Positions 23,760-36,250 are shown, counted from the first letter of the stretch. The stretch is 64,000 nucleotides of DNA from Garcia nutans (GCA_947685225.1 CANTUV010000053.1:11207501-11271500), one strand, 5' to 3'. Numbers and translations are program-made. Notes: generated by a model from the sequence alone, not told the origin.

Positions 23760-23879
23760 GGGTGCGATCATACCAGCACTAACGCACCGGATCCCATCAT
23801 AACTCTGAAGTTAAACGTGCTTGGGCAAGAGTAGTACTGAGATGGGTGACCTCTTGGGAAGTCCTCGTGTTTTACCCCT
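23760..23879 (+). rRNA. 5S rRNA gene, unit 54
   Basis: Class B. Same changes as unit 47. Confidence 0.93.
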
Positions 23880-24183
23880 ATCATTTTTTTTTCAAAAATA
23901 TTTTTTTCATCAACCGCGATCTTTTGCAGTTTGGGGCCGGCGGACTAATAAATCATTTGTTCGCCTTTTAGAGCAACGCGAGTAATATCGCCGATATGGC
24001 GTCGCTTGGCTCGTTTGCCCGAATCAGTCTCTCTCTGCAGCAGATTTGAGAGCGTTGGTGCATGGTCGAGCTTTGGATGGCATCGTAGGAAGAGGGACGA
24101 ATGAGAAAGAGAATAGTCTAGGGCCATTCTCAGCGAAGCAGTGAGAGGGAGAGAATAAATTAAATTTTCTGGCAGCGCATGAC

Positions 24184-24303
24184 GGGTGCGATCATACCAG
24201 CACTAACGCACCGGATCCCATCAGAACTCCGAAGTTAAACGTGCTTGGGCGAGAGTAGTACTGAGATGGGTGACTTCTTGGGAAGTCCTCGTGTTGCACC
24301 CCT
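24184..24303 (+). rRNA. 5S rRNA gene, unit 55
   Basis: Class B. Only C92T. Confidence 0.95.
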
Positions 24304-24609
24304 ATCATTTTTCTTTTTTCGAAAATATTTTTTTTATCAACCACGATCCTTCGCAGTTTGGGCCGGCGGACTAATAAATCATTTGTTGGCCTTTTAGAGC
24401 AACGCGAGTAATATCGCCGATATGGCGTCGCTTAGCTCGTTTGCCCGAATCAGTATCTTTCTGCAGCAGATTTGAGTGCGGTGGTGCTTGGGCGAGCTTA
24501 GGATGGCATCGTAGGAAGACGGACGAATGAGAAAGAGAATAGGCAAGCGCCATTCTCAGCGAAGCAGTGAGAAGGAGTGAATAAATTAAATTTTCTGGCA
24601 GCTCATGAT

Positions 24610-24729
24610 GGGTGCGATCATACCAGCACTAACGCACCGGATCCCATCAGAACTCCGAAGTCAAACGTGCTTGGGCGAGAGTAGTACTGAGATGGGTGAC
24701 CTCTTGGGAAGTCCTTGTGTTGCACACCT
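24610..24729 (+). rRNA. 5S rRNA gene, unit 56
   Basis: Class A. Differences: T53C, C107T, C117A; base -1 is T rather than C. Confidence 0.94.
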
Positions 24730-25035
24730 ATCATTTTTATTTTTTCAAAAATATTTTTTTTATCTACCACGATCATTTGCAGTTTGGGGCCGGCGGACTA
24801 ATAAATCATTTGTTGGCCTTTTAGAGCAACGTGAGTAATATCGCTGATATGGCGTCGCTTAGCTCGTTTGCCCGAATCAGTATCTTTCTGCAGCAGATTT
24901 GAGTGCGGTGGTGCTTCGCGAGCTTAGGATGGCATCGTAGGAAGACGGACGAATGAGAAAGAGAATAGGCAAGCGCCATTCTCAGCGAAGCAGTGAGAAG
25001 GAGTGAATAAATTAAATTTTCTGGCAGCTCATGAT

Positions 25036-25155
25036 AGGTGCGATCATACCAGCACTAACGCACCGGATCCCATCAGAACTCCGAAGTTAAACGTGCTTGG
25101 GCGAGAGTAGTACTGATATGGGTGACCTCTTGGGAAGTCCTCGTGTTGCACCCCT
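25036..25155 (+). rRNA. 5S rRNA gene, unit 57
   Basis: Class A. Differences: G1A, G82T; base -1 is T. Confidence 0.94.
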
Positions 25156-25461
25156 ATCATTTTTCTTTTTTCGAAAATATTTTTTTTATCAACCATGATC
25201 CTTCGCATTTTGGGCCGGCGGACTAATAAATCATCTGTTGGCCTTTTAGAGCAACGCGAGTAATATCGCCGATATGGCATCGCTTGGCTCGTTTGACCGA
25301 ATCAGTCTCTCTCTGCAGCAGATTTGAGAGCGTTGGTGCGTGGACGAGCTTAGGATGGCATCGTAGGAAGTGGGACGAATGAGAAAGAGAATAGGCAACG
25401 GCCATTCTCAGCGTAGCAGTGAGAGGGAGAGAATAAATTAAATTTTCTGGCAGCGCATTAC

Positions 25462-25581
25462 GGGTGCGATCATACCAGCACTAACGCACCGGATCCCATC
25501 AGAACTCCGAAGTCAAACGTGCTTAGACGAGAGTAGTACTGAGATGGGTGACCTCTTGGAAAGTCCTTGTGTTGCACACCT
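25462..25581 (+). rRNA. 5S rRNA gene, unit 58
   Basis: Class B. Differences: T53C, G64A, G66A, G99A, C107T, C117A. Confidence 0.93.
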
Positions 25582-25887
25582 ATCATTTTTCTTTTTTCGA
25601 AAATATTTTTTTATCAACCACGATCATTTGCAGTTTGGGGCCGGCGGACTAATAAATCATTTGTTGGCCTTTTAGAGCAACGCGAGTAATATCGCTGATA
25701 TGGCGTCGCTTGGCTCGTTTGCCCGAATCAGTCTCTCTCTGCAGCATATTTGAGAGTGTTGGTGCGTGGGCGAGCTTAGGATGGCATCGTAGGAATAGGG
25801 ACGAATGAGAAAGAGAATAGGCAAGGGCCATTCTCAGCGAAGCAGTAAGAGGGAGAGAATAAATTAAATTTTCTGGCAACACATTAC

Positions 25888-26008
25888 CGGTGCAATCATA
25901 CCAGCACTAACGCACCGGATCCCATCAGAAACTCCAAAGTTAAACGTGCTTGGGCGAGAGTAGTACTGAGATGGGTGACCTCTTGGGAAGTCCTTGTGTT
26001 GCACCCCT
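25888..26008 (+). rRNA. 5S rRNA gene, unit 59 (121 nt)
   Basis: Class B. G1C, G7A, extra A near 42, G48A, C107T. Confidence 0.92.
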
Positions 26009-26315
26009 ATCATTTTTCTTTTTTCGAAAATATTTTTTTTATCAACCACGATCATTTGCAGTTTGGGGCCGGCGGATTAATAAATCATTTGTTGGCCTTT
26101 TAGAGCAACGCGAGTAATATCGCTGATATAGCGTCGCTTAGCTCGTTTGCCCGAATCAGTATATTTCTGCAGCAGATTTGACAGCGGTGGTGCTTGGGCG
26201 AGCTTAGGATGGCATCGTAGGAAGACAGACGAATGAGAAAGAGAATAGGCAAGCGCCATTTTCAGCGAAGCAGTGAGAGGGAGAGAATAAATTAAATTTT
26301 CTGGCAGCGTATGAT

Positions 26316-26435
26316 GGGTGCGATCATACCAGCACTAACGCACCGGATCCCATCAGAACTCCGAAGTTAAACGTGCTTGGGCGAGAGTAGTACTGAGATG
26401 GGTGACCTCTTGGGAAGTCCTCGTGTTGCACCCCT
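26316..26435 (+). rRNA. 5S rRNA gene, unit 60
   Basis: Class A. No difference from the array consensus; base -1 is T. Confidence 0.96.
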
Positions 26436-26742
26436 ATCATTTTTCTTTTTTCGAAAATATTTTTTTTATCAACCATGATCCTTCGCATTTTGGGGCCGGC
26501 GGACTAATAAATCATCTGTTGGCCTTTTAGAGCAACGCGAGTAATATCGCCGATATGGCATCGCTTGGCTCGTTTGCCCGAATCAGTCTCTCTCTGCAGA
26601 AGATTTGAGAGCGTTGGTGCGTGGACGAGCTTAGGATGGCATCGTAGGAAGAGGGACGAATGAGAAAGAGAATAGGCAAGGGCCATTCTCAGCGTAGCAG
26701 TGAGAGGGAGAGAATAAATTAAATTTTCTGGCAGCGCATTAC

Positions 26743-26862
26743 GGGTGCGATCATACCAGCACTAACGCACCGGATCCCATCAGAACTCCGAAGTCAAACG
26801 TGCTTAGGCGAGAGTAGTACTGAGATGGGTGACCTCTTGAAAAGTCCTTGTGTTGCACACCT
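26743..26862 (+). rRNA. 5S rRNA gene, unit 61
   Basis: Class B. Same as unit 12. Confidence 0.93.
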
Positions 26863-27168
26863 ATCATTTTTCTTTTTTCGAAAATATTTTTTTATCAACC
26901 ACGATCATTTGCAGTTTGGGGCCGGCGGACTAATAAATCATTTGTTGGCCTTTTAGAGCAACGCGAGTAATATCGCTGATATGGCGTCGCTTGGCTCGTT
27001 TGCCCGAATCAGTCTCTCTCTGCAGCAGATTTGAGAGTATTGGTGCGTGGGCGAGCTTAGGATGGCATCGTAGGAATAGGGACGAATGATAAAGAGAATA
27101 GGCAAGGGCCATTCTCAGCGAAGCAGTAAGAGGGAGAGAATAAATTAAATTTTCTGGCAACACATTAC

Positions 27169-27289
27169 CGGTGCAATCATACCAGCACTAACGCACCGGA
27201 TCCCATCAGAAACTCCGAAGTTAAACGTGCTTGGGTGAGAGTAGTACTGAGATGGGTGACCTCTTGGGAAGTCCTTTTGTTGCACCCCT
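27169..27289 (+). rRNA. 5S rRNA gene, unit 62 (121 nt)
   Basis: Class B. As unit 13 (G1C, G7A, extra A, C67T, C107T, G108T) but with G at position 41. Confidence 0.92.
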
Positions 27290-27596
27290 ATCATTTTTCT
27301 TTTTTCGAAAATATTTTTTTTATCAACCACGATCATTTGCAATGTGGGGCCGGCGGACTAATAAATCATTTGTTGGCCTTTTAGAGCAACGCGAGTAATA
27401 CCGCTGATATGGCATCGCTTAGCTCGTTTGCCCGAATCAGTATCTTTCTGCAGTAGATTTGAGAGCGGTGGTGCTTGGGCGAGCTTAGGATGGCATCGTA
27501 GGACGACGGACGAATGAGAAAGAGAATAGGCAAGCGCCATTCTCAGCGAAGCAATGAGAGGGAGAGAATAAATTAAATTTTATGGCAGCACATGAC

Positions 27597-27716
27597 AGGT
27601 GCGATCATACCAGCACTAACGCATCGGATCCCATCAGAACTCCGAAGTTAAACGTGCATGGGCGGGAGTAGTACTGAGATGGGTGACCTCTTGGGAAGTC
27701 CTCTTGTTGCACCCCT
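27597..27716 (+). rRNA. 5S rRNA gene, unit 63
   Basis: Class A. Differences: G1A, C28T, T62A, A69G, G108T; sister of unit 14. Confidence 0.93.
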
Positions 27717-28023
27717 ATCATTTTTCTTTTTTTGAAAATATTTTTTTTATCAACCACGATCCTTCGCAGTTTGGGGCCGGCGGACTAATAAATCATTTGT
27801 TGTATTTTTAGAGCAACGCGAGGAATATCGCCGATATGGCGTCGCTTGGCTGGTTTGCCCGAATCAGTCTCTCTCTGCAGCAGATTTGAGAGCGTTGGTG
27901 CGTGGGCGAGCTTAGGATGGCATCGTAGGAAGAGGGACCAATGAGAAAGAGAATAGGCAAGGGCCATTCTCAGCGAAGCAGTGAGAGGGAGAGAATAAAT
28001 TAAATTTTCTGGCATCGCATTAC

Positions 28024-28143
28024 GGGTGCGATCATATCAGCACTAACGCACCGGATCCCATCAGAACTCCGAAGTCAAACGTGCTTGGGTGAGAGTAGTA
28101 CTGAGATGGGTGACCGCTTGGGAAGTCCTTGTGTTGCACACCT
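28024..28143 (+). rRNA. 5S rRNA gene, unit 64
   Basis: Class B. Differences: C14T, T53C, C67T, T93G, C107T, C117A; T93G is absent from its duplicate, unit 81. Confidence 0.93.
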
Positions 28144-28450
28144 ATCATTTTTATTTTTTCGAAAATATTTTTTTTATCTACCACGATCATTTGCAGTTTG
28201 GGGCCGGCGGACTAATAAATCATTTGTTGGCCTTTTAGAGCAACGCGAGTAATATCGCCGATATGGCGTCGCTTAGCTCGTTTGCCCGAATCAATATCTT
28301 TCTGCAGCAGATTTGAGTGCGGTGGTGCTTGGGCGAGCTTAGGATGGCATCGTAGGAAGACGGACGAATGAGAAAGAGAATAGGCAAGCGCCATTCTCAG
28401 CGAAGCAGTGAGAAGGAGTGAATAAATTAAATTTTCTGGCAGCTCATGAT

Positions 28451-28570
28451 GGGTGCGATCATACCAGCACTAACGCACCGGATCCCATCAGAACTCCGAA
28501 GTTAAACGTGCTTGGGCGAGAGTTGTACTGAGATGGCTGACCTCTTGGGAAGTCCTCGTGTTGCACCCCT
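28451..28570 (+). rRNA. 5S rRNA gene, unit 65
   Basis: Class A. Differences: A74T, G87C. Confidence 0.94.
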
Positions 28571-28877
28571 ATCATTTTTCTTTTTTCAAAAATATTTTTT
28601 TTATCAACAACGATCATTTGCAGTTTGGGGCCGGCGGACTAATAAATCATTTGTTAGCCATTTAGAGCAACGCGAGTAATAACGCCGATATGGCGTCGCT
28701 TAGCTCATTTGCCCAAATCAGTATCTTTCTGCAGCAGATTTGAGAGCGTTTGTGCATGTGCGAGCTTAGGATGGCATCATAGGAAGAGGGACGAATGAGA
28801 AAGAGAATAGGCAAGGGCCATTCTCAGCGAAGCAGTGAGAGGGAGAGAATAAATTAAATTTTCTGGCAGCGCATTAC

Positions 28878-28997
28878 GGGTGCGATCATACCAGCACTAA
28901 CGCACCGGATCCCATCAGAACTCCGAAGTCAAACGTGCTTGGGCGAGAGTAGTACTGAGATGGGTGACCTCTTGGGAAGTCCTGGTGTTGCACACCT
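28878..28997 (+). rRNA. 5S rRNA gene, unit 66
   Basis: Class B-like spacer (GTTTGTGCATGTGC). Differences: T53C, C107G, C117A. Confidence 0.93.
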
Positions 28998-29304
28998 ATC
29001 ATTTTTCTTTTTTCGAAAATATTTTTTTTATCAACCACGATCATTTGCAATTTTGGGCCTGCGGAATAATAAATTATTTGTTGGCCTTTTAGAGCAACGC
29101 GAGTAAAATCGCCGATATGGCGTCGCTTAGCTCGTTTGCCCGAATCAGTATCTTTCTGCAGCACATTTGAGAGCGGTGGTGCTTGGGCGAGCTTAGGATG
29201 GCATCGTAGGAAGACGGACGAATGAGAAAGAGAATAGGCAAGCGCCATTCTCAGCGAAGCAGTGAGAGGGAGAGCATAAATTAAATTTTCTGGCAGCGCA
29301 TGAC

Positions 29305-29424
29305 GGGTGCGATCATACCAGCACTAACGCACCGGATCCCATCAGAACTCCGAAGATAAACGTGCTTGGGCGGGAGTAGTACTGAGATGGGTGACCTCTT
29401 GGGAAGTCCTCTTGTTGCACCCCT
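29305..29424 (+). rRNA. 5S rRNA gene, unit 67
   Basis: Class A. Differences: T52A, A69G, G108T. Confidence 0.94.
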
Positions 29425-29731
29425 ATCATTTTTCTTTTTTTGAAAATATTTTTTTTATCAACCACGATCCTTCGCAGTTTGGGGCCGGCGGACTAATAAA
29501 TCATTTGTTGGCCTTTTAGAGCAACGCGAGTAATATCGCCGATATGGCGTCGCTTAGCTCGTTTGCCCAAATCAGTATCTTTCTGCAGTAGATTTGAGTG
29601 CGGTGGTGCTTGGGCGAGCTTAGGATGGCATCGTAGGAAGACGGACGAATGAGAAAGAGAATAGGCAAGCGCCATTCTCAGCAAAGCAGTGAGAAGGAGT
29701 GAATAAATTAAATTTTCTGGCAACGCATGAT

Positions 29732-29851
29732 GGGTGCGATCATATCAGCACTAACGCACCGGATCCCATCAGAACTCCGAAGTTAAACGTGCTTGGGCGA
29801 GAGTAGTACTGAGATGGGTGACCTCTTTGGAAGTCCTCGTGTTGCACCCCT
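29732..29851 (+). rRNA. 5S rRNA gene, unit 68
   Basis: Class A. Differences: C14T, G97T. Confidence 0.94.
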
Positions 29852-30158
29852 ATCATTTTTCTTTTTTCAAAAATATTTTTTTTATCAACAACGATCATTT
29901 GCAGTTTGGGGCCGGCGGACTAATAAATCATTTGTTAGCCATTTAGAGCAACGCGAGTAATAACGCCGATATGGCGTCGCTTAGCTCATTTGCCCAAATC
30001 AGTATCTTTCTGCAGCAGATTTGAGAGCGTTTGTGCGTGTACGAGCTTAGGATGGCATCATAGGAAGAGGGACGAATGAGAAAGAGAATAGGCAAGGGCC
30101 ATTCTCAGCGAAGCAGTGAGAGGGAGAGAATAAATTAAATTTTCTGGCAGCGCATTAC

Positions 30159-30278
30159 GGGTGCGATCATACCAGCACTAACGCACCGGATCCCATCAGA
30201 ACTCCGAAGTCAAACGTGCTTGGGCGAGAGTAGTACTGAGATGGGTGACCTCTTGGGAAGTCCTGGTGTTGCACACCT
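30159..30278 (+). rRNA. 5S rRNA gene, unit 69
   Basis: Class B-like. Differences: T53C, C107G, C117A. Last gene of the first 17-unit block. Confidence 0.93.
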
Positions 30279-30585
30279 ATCATTTTTCTTTTTTTGAAAA
30301 TATTTTTTTTATCAACCACGATCCTTCGCAGTTTGGGGCCGGCGGACTAATAAATCATTTGTTGTATTTTTAGAGCAACGCGAGGAATATCGCCGATATG
30401 GCGTCGCTTGGCTCGTTTGCCCGAATCAGTCTCTCTCTGCAGCAGATTTGAGAGCGTTGGTGCATGGTCGAGCTTTGGATGGCATCGTAGGAAGAGGGAC
30501 GAATGAGAAAGAGAATAGGCTAGGGCCATTCTCAGCGAAGCAGTGAGAGGGAGAGAATAAATTAAATTTTCTGGCAGCACATGAC

Positions 30586-30705
30586 GGGTGCGATCATACC
30601 AGCACTAACGCATCGGATCCCATCATAACTCTGAAGTTAAACGTGCTTGGGCGAGAGTAATACTGAGATTGGTGACCTCTTGGGAAGTCCTCTTGTTGCA
30701 CCCCT
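30586..30705 (+). rRNA. 5S rRNA gene, unit 70
   Basis: Class B. Duplicate of unit 53. The upstream spacer around 30295-30385 is the joint between the two 17-unit blocks. Confidence 0.93.
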
Positions 30706-31012
30706 ATCATTTTTCTTTTTTCGAAAATATTTTTTTTATCAACAACGATCCTTCGCAGTTTGGGGCCGGCGGACTAATAAATCATTTGTTGGCCTTTTAG
30801 AGCAACGCGAGTAATATCGCCGATATGGCGTCGCTTGGCTCGTTTGCCCGAATCAGTCTCTCTCTGCAGCAGATTTGAGAGCGTTGGTGCATGGTCGAGC
30901 TTTGGATGGCATCGTAGGTAGAGGGACGAATGAGAAAGAGAATATGCTAGGGCCATTCTCAGCGAAGCAGTGAGAGGGAGAGAATAAATTAAATTTTCTG
31001 GCAGCACATGAT

Positions 31013-31132
31013 GGGTGCGATCATACCAGCACTAACGCACCGGATCCCATCATAACTCTGAAGTTAAACGTGCTTGGGCAAGAGTAGTACTGAGATGGGT
31101 GACCTCTTGGGAAGTCCTCGTGTTTTACCCCT
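31013..31132 (+). rRNA. 5S rRNA gene, unit 71
   Basis: Class B. Duplicate of unit 54. Confidence 0.93.
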
Positions 31133-31436
31133 ATCATTTTTTTTTCAAAAATATTTTTTTCATCAACCGCGATCTTTTGCAGTTTGGGGCCGGCGGACTA
31201 ATAAATCATTTGTTCGCCTTTTAGAGCAACGCGAGTAATATCGCCGATATGGCGTCGCTTGGCTCGTTTGCCCGAATCAGTCTCTCTCTGCAGCAGATTT
31301 GAGAGCGTTGGTGCATGGTCGAGCTTTGGATGGCATCGTAGGAAGAGGGACGAATGAGAAAGAGAATAGTCTAGGGCCATTCTCAGCGAAGCAGTGAGAG
31401 GGAGAGAATAAATTAAATTTTCTGGCAGCGCATGAC

Positions 31437-31556
31437 GGGTGCGATCATACCAGCACTAACGCACCGGATCCCATCAGAACTCCGAAGTTAAACGTGCTTG
31501 GGCGAGAGTAGTACTGAGATGGGTGACTTCTTGGGAAGTCCTCGTGTTGCACCCCT
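31437..31556 (+). rRNA. 5S rRNA gene, unit 72
   Basis: Class B. Duplicate of unit 55 (C92T). Confidence 0.95.
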
Positions 31557-31862
31557 ATCATTTTTCTTTTTTCGAAAATATTTTTTTTATCAACCACGAT
31601 CCTTCGCAGTTTGGGCCGGCGGACTAATAAATCATTTGTTGGCCTTTTAGAGCAACGCGAGTAATATCGCCGATATGGCGTCGCTTAGCTCGTTTGCCCG
31701 AATCAGTATCTTTCTGCAGCAGATTTGAGTGCGGTGGTGCTTGGGCGAGCTTAGGATGGCATCGTAGGAAGACGGACGAATGAGAAAGAGAATAGGCAAG
31801 CGCCATTCTCAGCGAAGCAGTGAGAAGGAGTGAATAAATTAAATTTTCTGGCAGCTCATGAT

Positions 31863-31982
31863 GGGTGCGATCATACCAGCACTAACGCACCGGATCCCAT
31901 CAGAACTCCGAAGTCAAACGTGCTTGGGCGAGAGTTGTACTGAGATGGGTGACCTCTTGGGAAGTCCTTGTGTTGCACACCT
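31863..31982 (+). rRNA. 5S rRNA gene, unit 73
   Basis: Class A. As unit 56 (T53C, C107T, C117A) plus A74T. Confidence 0.94.
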
Positions 31983-32288
31983 ATCATTTTTATTTTTTCA
32001 AAAATATTTTTTTTATCTACCACGATCATTTGCAGTTTGGGGCCGGCGGACTAATAAATCATTTGTTGGCCTTTTAGAGCAACGTGAGTAATATCGCTGA
32101 TATGGCGTCGCTTAGCTCGTTTGCCCGAATCAGTATCTTTCTGCAGCAGATTTGAGTGCGGTGGTGCTTCGCGAGCTTAGGATGGCATCGTAGGAAGACG
32201 GACGAATGAGAAAGAGAATAGGCAAGCGCCATTCTCAGCGAAGCAGTGAGAAGGAGTGAATAAATTAAATTTTCTGGCAGCTCATGAT

Positions 32289-32408
32289 AGGTGCGATCAT
32301 ACCAGCACTAACGCACCGGATCCCATCAGAACTCCGAAGTTAAACGTGCTTGGGCGAGAGTAGTACTGATATGGGTGACCTCTTGGGAAGTCCTCGTGTT
32401 GCACCCCT
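32289..32408 (+). rRNA. 5S rRNA gene, unit 74
   Basis: Class A. Duplicate of unit 57 (G1A, G82T). Confidence 0.94.
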
Positions 32409-32714
32409 ATCATTTTTCTTTTTTCGAAAATATTTTTTTTATCAACCATGATCCTTCGCATTTTGGGCCGGCGGACTAATAAATCATCTGTTGGCCTTTT
32501 AGAGCAACGCGAGTAATATCGCCGATATGGCATCGCTTGGCTCGTTTGCCCGAATCAGTCTCTCTCTGCAGCAGATTTGAGAGCGTTGGTGCGTGGACGA
32601 GCTTAGGATGGCATCGTAGGAAGTGGGACGAATGAGAAAGAGAATAGGCAACGGCCATTCTCAGCGTAGCAGTGAGAGGGAGAGAATAAATTAAATTTTC
32701 TGGCAGCGCATTAC

Positions 32715-32834
32715 GGGTGCGATCATACCAGCACTAACGCACCGGATCCCATCAGAACTCCGAAGTCAAACGTGCTTAGACGAGAGTAGTACTGAGATGG
32801 GTGACCTCTTGGAAAGTCCTTGTGTTGCACACCT
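32715..32834 (+). rRNA. 5S rRNA gene, unit 75
   Basis: Class B. Duplicate of unit 58. Confidence 0.93.
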
Positions 32835-33140
32835 ATCATTTTTCTTTTTTCGAAAATATTTTTTTATCAACCACGATCATTTGCAGTTTGGGGCCGGCGG
32901 ACTAATAAATCATTTGTTGGCCTTTTAGAGCAACGCGAGTAATATCGCTGATATGGCGTCGCTTGGCTCGTTTGCCCGAATCAGTCTCTCTCTGCAGCAT
33001 ATTTGAGAGTGTTGGTGCGTGGGCGAGCTTAGGATGGCATCGTAGGAATAGGGACGAATGAGAAAGAGAATAGGCAAGGGCCATTCTCAGCGAAGCAGTA
33101 AGAGGGAGAGAATAAATTAAATTTTCTGGCAACACATTAC

Positions 33141-33261
33141 CGGTGCAATCATACCAGCACTAACGCACCGGATCCCATCAGAAACTCCAAAGTTAAACGT
33201 TCTTGGGCGAGAGTAGTACTGAGATGGGTGACCTCTTGGGAAGTCCTTGTGTTGCACCCCT
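33141..33261 (+). rRNA. 5S rRNA gene, unit 76 (121 nt)
   Basis: Class B. Duplicate of unit 59 plus G60T. Confidence 0.92.
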
Positions 33262-33568
33262 ATCATTTTTCTTTTTTCGAAAATATTTTTTTTATCAACC
33301 ACGATCATTTGCAGTTTGGGGCCGGCGGATTAATAAATCATTTGTTGGCCTTTTAGAGCAACGCGAGTAATATCGCTGATATAGCGTCGCTTAGCTCGTT
33401 TGCCCGAATCAGTATATTTCTGCAGCAGATTTGACAGCGGTGGTGCTTGGGCGAGCTTAGGATGGCATCGTAGGAAGACAGACGAATGAGAAAGAGAATA
33501 GGCAAGCGCCATTTTCAGCGAAGCAGTGAGAGGGAGAGAATAAATTAAATTTTCTGGCAGCGTATGAT

Positions 33569-33688
33569 GGGTGCGATCATACCAGCACTAACGCACCGGA
33601 TCCCATCAGAACTCCGAAGTTAAACGTGCTTGGGCGAGAGTAGTACTGAGATGGGTGACCTCTTGGGAAGTCCTCGTGTTGCACCCCT
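33569..33688 (+). rRNA. 5S rRNA gene, unit 77
   Basis: Class A. Duplicate of unit 60; matches the array consensus. Confidence 0.96.
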
Positions 33689-33995
33689 ATCATTTTTCTT
33701 TTTTCGAAAATATTTTTTTTATCAACCATGATCCTTCGCATTTTGGGGCCGGCGGACTAATAAATCATCTGTTGGCCTTTTAGAGCAACGCGAGTAATAT
33801 CGCCGATATGGCATCGCTTGGCTCGTTTGCCCGAATCAGTCTCTCTCTGCAGAAGATTTGAGAGCGTTGGTGCGTGGACGAGCTTAGGATGGCATCGTAG
33901 GAAGAGGGACGAATGAGAAAGAGAATAGGCAAGGGCCATTCTCAGCGTAGCAGTGAGAGGGAGAGAATAAATTAAATTTTCTGGCAGCGCATTAC

Positions 33996-34115
33996 GGGTG
34001 CGATCATACCAGCACTAACGCACCGGATCCCATCAGAACTCCGAAGTCAAACGTGCTTAGGCGAGAGTAGTACTGAGATGGGTGACCTCTTGAAAAGTCC
34101 TTGTGTTGCACACCT
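33996..34115 (+). rRNA. 5S rRNA gene, unit 78
   Basis: Class B. Duplicate of unit 61. Confidence 0.93.
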
Positions 34116-34421
34116 ATCATTTTTCTTTTTTCGAAAATATTTTTTTATCAACCACGATCATTTGCAGTTTGGGGCCGGCGGACTAATAAATCATTTGTTG
34201 GCCTTTTAGAGCAACGCGAGTAATATCGCTGATATGGCGTCGCTTGGCTCGTTTGCCCGAATCAGTCTCTCTCTGCAGCAGATTTGAGAGTATTGGTGCG
34301 TGGGCGAGCTTACGATGGCATCGTAGGAATAGGGACGAATGATAAAGAGAATAGGCAAGGGCCATTCTCAGCGAAGCAGTAAGAGGGAGAGAATAAATTA
34401 AATTTTCTGGCAACACATTAC

Positions 34422-34542
34422 CGGTGCAATCATACCAGCACTAACGCACCGGATCCCATCAGAAACTCCGAAGTTAAACGTGCTTGGGTGAGAGTAGTAC
34501 TGAGATGGGTGACCTCTTGGGAAGTCCTTTTGTTGCACCCCT
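34422..34542 (+). rRNA. 5S rRNA gene, unit 79 (121 nt)
   Basis: Class B. Duplicate of unit 62. Confidence 0.92.
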
Positions 34543-34849
34543 ATCATTTTTCTTTTTTCGAAAATATTTTTTTTATCAACCACGATCATTTGCAATGTGG
34601 GGCCGGCGGACTAATAAATCATTTGTTGGCCTTTTAGAGCAACGCGAGTAATATCGCTGATATGGCATCGCTTAGCTCGTTTGCCCGAATCAGTATCTTT
34701 CTGCAGCAGATTTGAGAGCGGTGGTGCTTGGGCGAGCTTAGGATGGCATCGTAGGACGACGGACGAATGAGAAAGAGAATAGGCAAGCGCCATTCTCAGC
34801 GAAGCAATGAGAGGGAGAGAATAAATTAAATTTTATGGCAGCACATGAC

Positions 34850-34969
34850 AGGTGCGATCATACCAGCACTAACGCATCGGATCCCATCAGAACTCCGAAG
34901 TTAAACGTGCATGGGCGGGAGTAGTACTGAGATGGGTGACCTCTTGGGAAGTCCTCTTGTTGCACCCCT
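34850..34969 (+). rRNA. 5S rRNA gene, unit 80
   Basis: Class A. Duplicate of unit 63. Confidence 0.93.
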
Positions 34970-35276
34970 ATCATTTTTCTTTTTTTGAAAATATTTTTTT
35001 TATCAACCACGATCCTTCGCAGTTTGGGGCCGGCGGACTAATAAATCATTTGTTGTATTTTTAGAGCAACGCGAGGAATATCGCCGATATGGCGTCGCTT
35101 GGCTGGTTTGCCCGAATCAGTCTCTCTCTGCAGCAGATTTGAGAGCGTTGGTGCGTGGGCGAGCTTAGGATGGCATCGTAGGAAGAGGGACCAATGAGAA
35201 AGAGAATAGGCAAGGGCCATTCTCAGCGAAGCAGTGAGAGGGAGAGAATAAATTAAATTTTCTGGCATCGCATTAC

Positions 35277-35396
35277 GGGTGCGATCATATCAGCACTAAC
35301 GCACCGGATCCCATCAGAACTCCGAAGTCAAACGTGCTTGGGTGAGAGTAGTACTGAGATGGGTGACCTCTTGGGAAGTCCTTGTGTTGCACACCT
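35277..35396 (+). rRNA. 5S rRNA gene, unit 81
   Basis: Class B. As unit 64 but without T93G. Confidence 0.93.
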
Positions 35397-35703
35397 ATCA
35401 TTTTTATTTTTTCGAAAATATTTTTTTTATCTACCACGATCATTTGCAGTTTGGGGCCGGCGGACTAATAAATCATTTGTTGGCCTTTTAGAGCAACGCG
35501 AGTAATATCGCCGATATGGCGTCGCTTAGCTCGTTTGCCCGAATCAATATCTTTCTGCAGCAGATTTGAGTGCGGTGGTGCTTGGGCGAGCTTAGGATGG
35601 CATCGTAGGAAGACGGACGAATGAGAAAGAGAATAGGCAAGCGCCATTCTCAGCGAAGCAGTGAGAAGGAGTGAATAAATTAAATTTTCTGGCAGCTCAT
35701 GAT

Positions 35704-35823
35704 GGGTGCGATCATACCAGCACTAACGCACCGGATCCCATCAGAACTCCGAAGTTAAACGTGCTTGGGCGAGAGTTGTACTGAGATGGCTGACCTCTTG
35801 GGAAGTCCTCGTGTTGCACCCCT
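35704..35823 (+). rRNA. 5S rRNA gene, unit 82
   Basis: Class A. Duplicate of unit 65 (A74T, G87C). Confidence 0.94.
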
Positions 35824-36130
35824 ATCATTTTTCTTTTTTCAAAAATATTTTTTTTATCAACAACGATCATTTGCAGTTTGGGGCCGGCGGACTAATAAAT
35901 CATTTGTTAGCCATTTAGAGCAACGCGAGTAATAACGCCGATATGGCGTCGCTTAGCTCATTTGCCCAAATCAGTATCTTTCTGCAGCAGATTTGAGAGC
36001 GTTTGTGCATGTGCGAGCTTAGGATGGCATCATAGGAAGAGGGACGAATGAGAAAGAGAATAGGCAAGGGCCATTCTCAGCGAAGCAGTGAGAGGGAGAG
36101 AATAAATTAAATTTTCTGGCAGCGCATTAC

Positions 36131-36250
36131 GGGTGCGATCATACCAGCACTAACGCACCGGATCCCATCAGAACTCCGAAGTCAAACGTGCTTGGGCGAG
36201 AGTAGTACTGAGATGGGTGACCTCTTGGGAAGTCCTGGTGTTGCACACCT
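36131..36250 (+). rRNA. 5S rRNA gene, unit 83
   Basis: Class B-like. Duplicate of unit 66. Confidence 0.93.
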
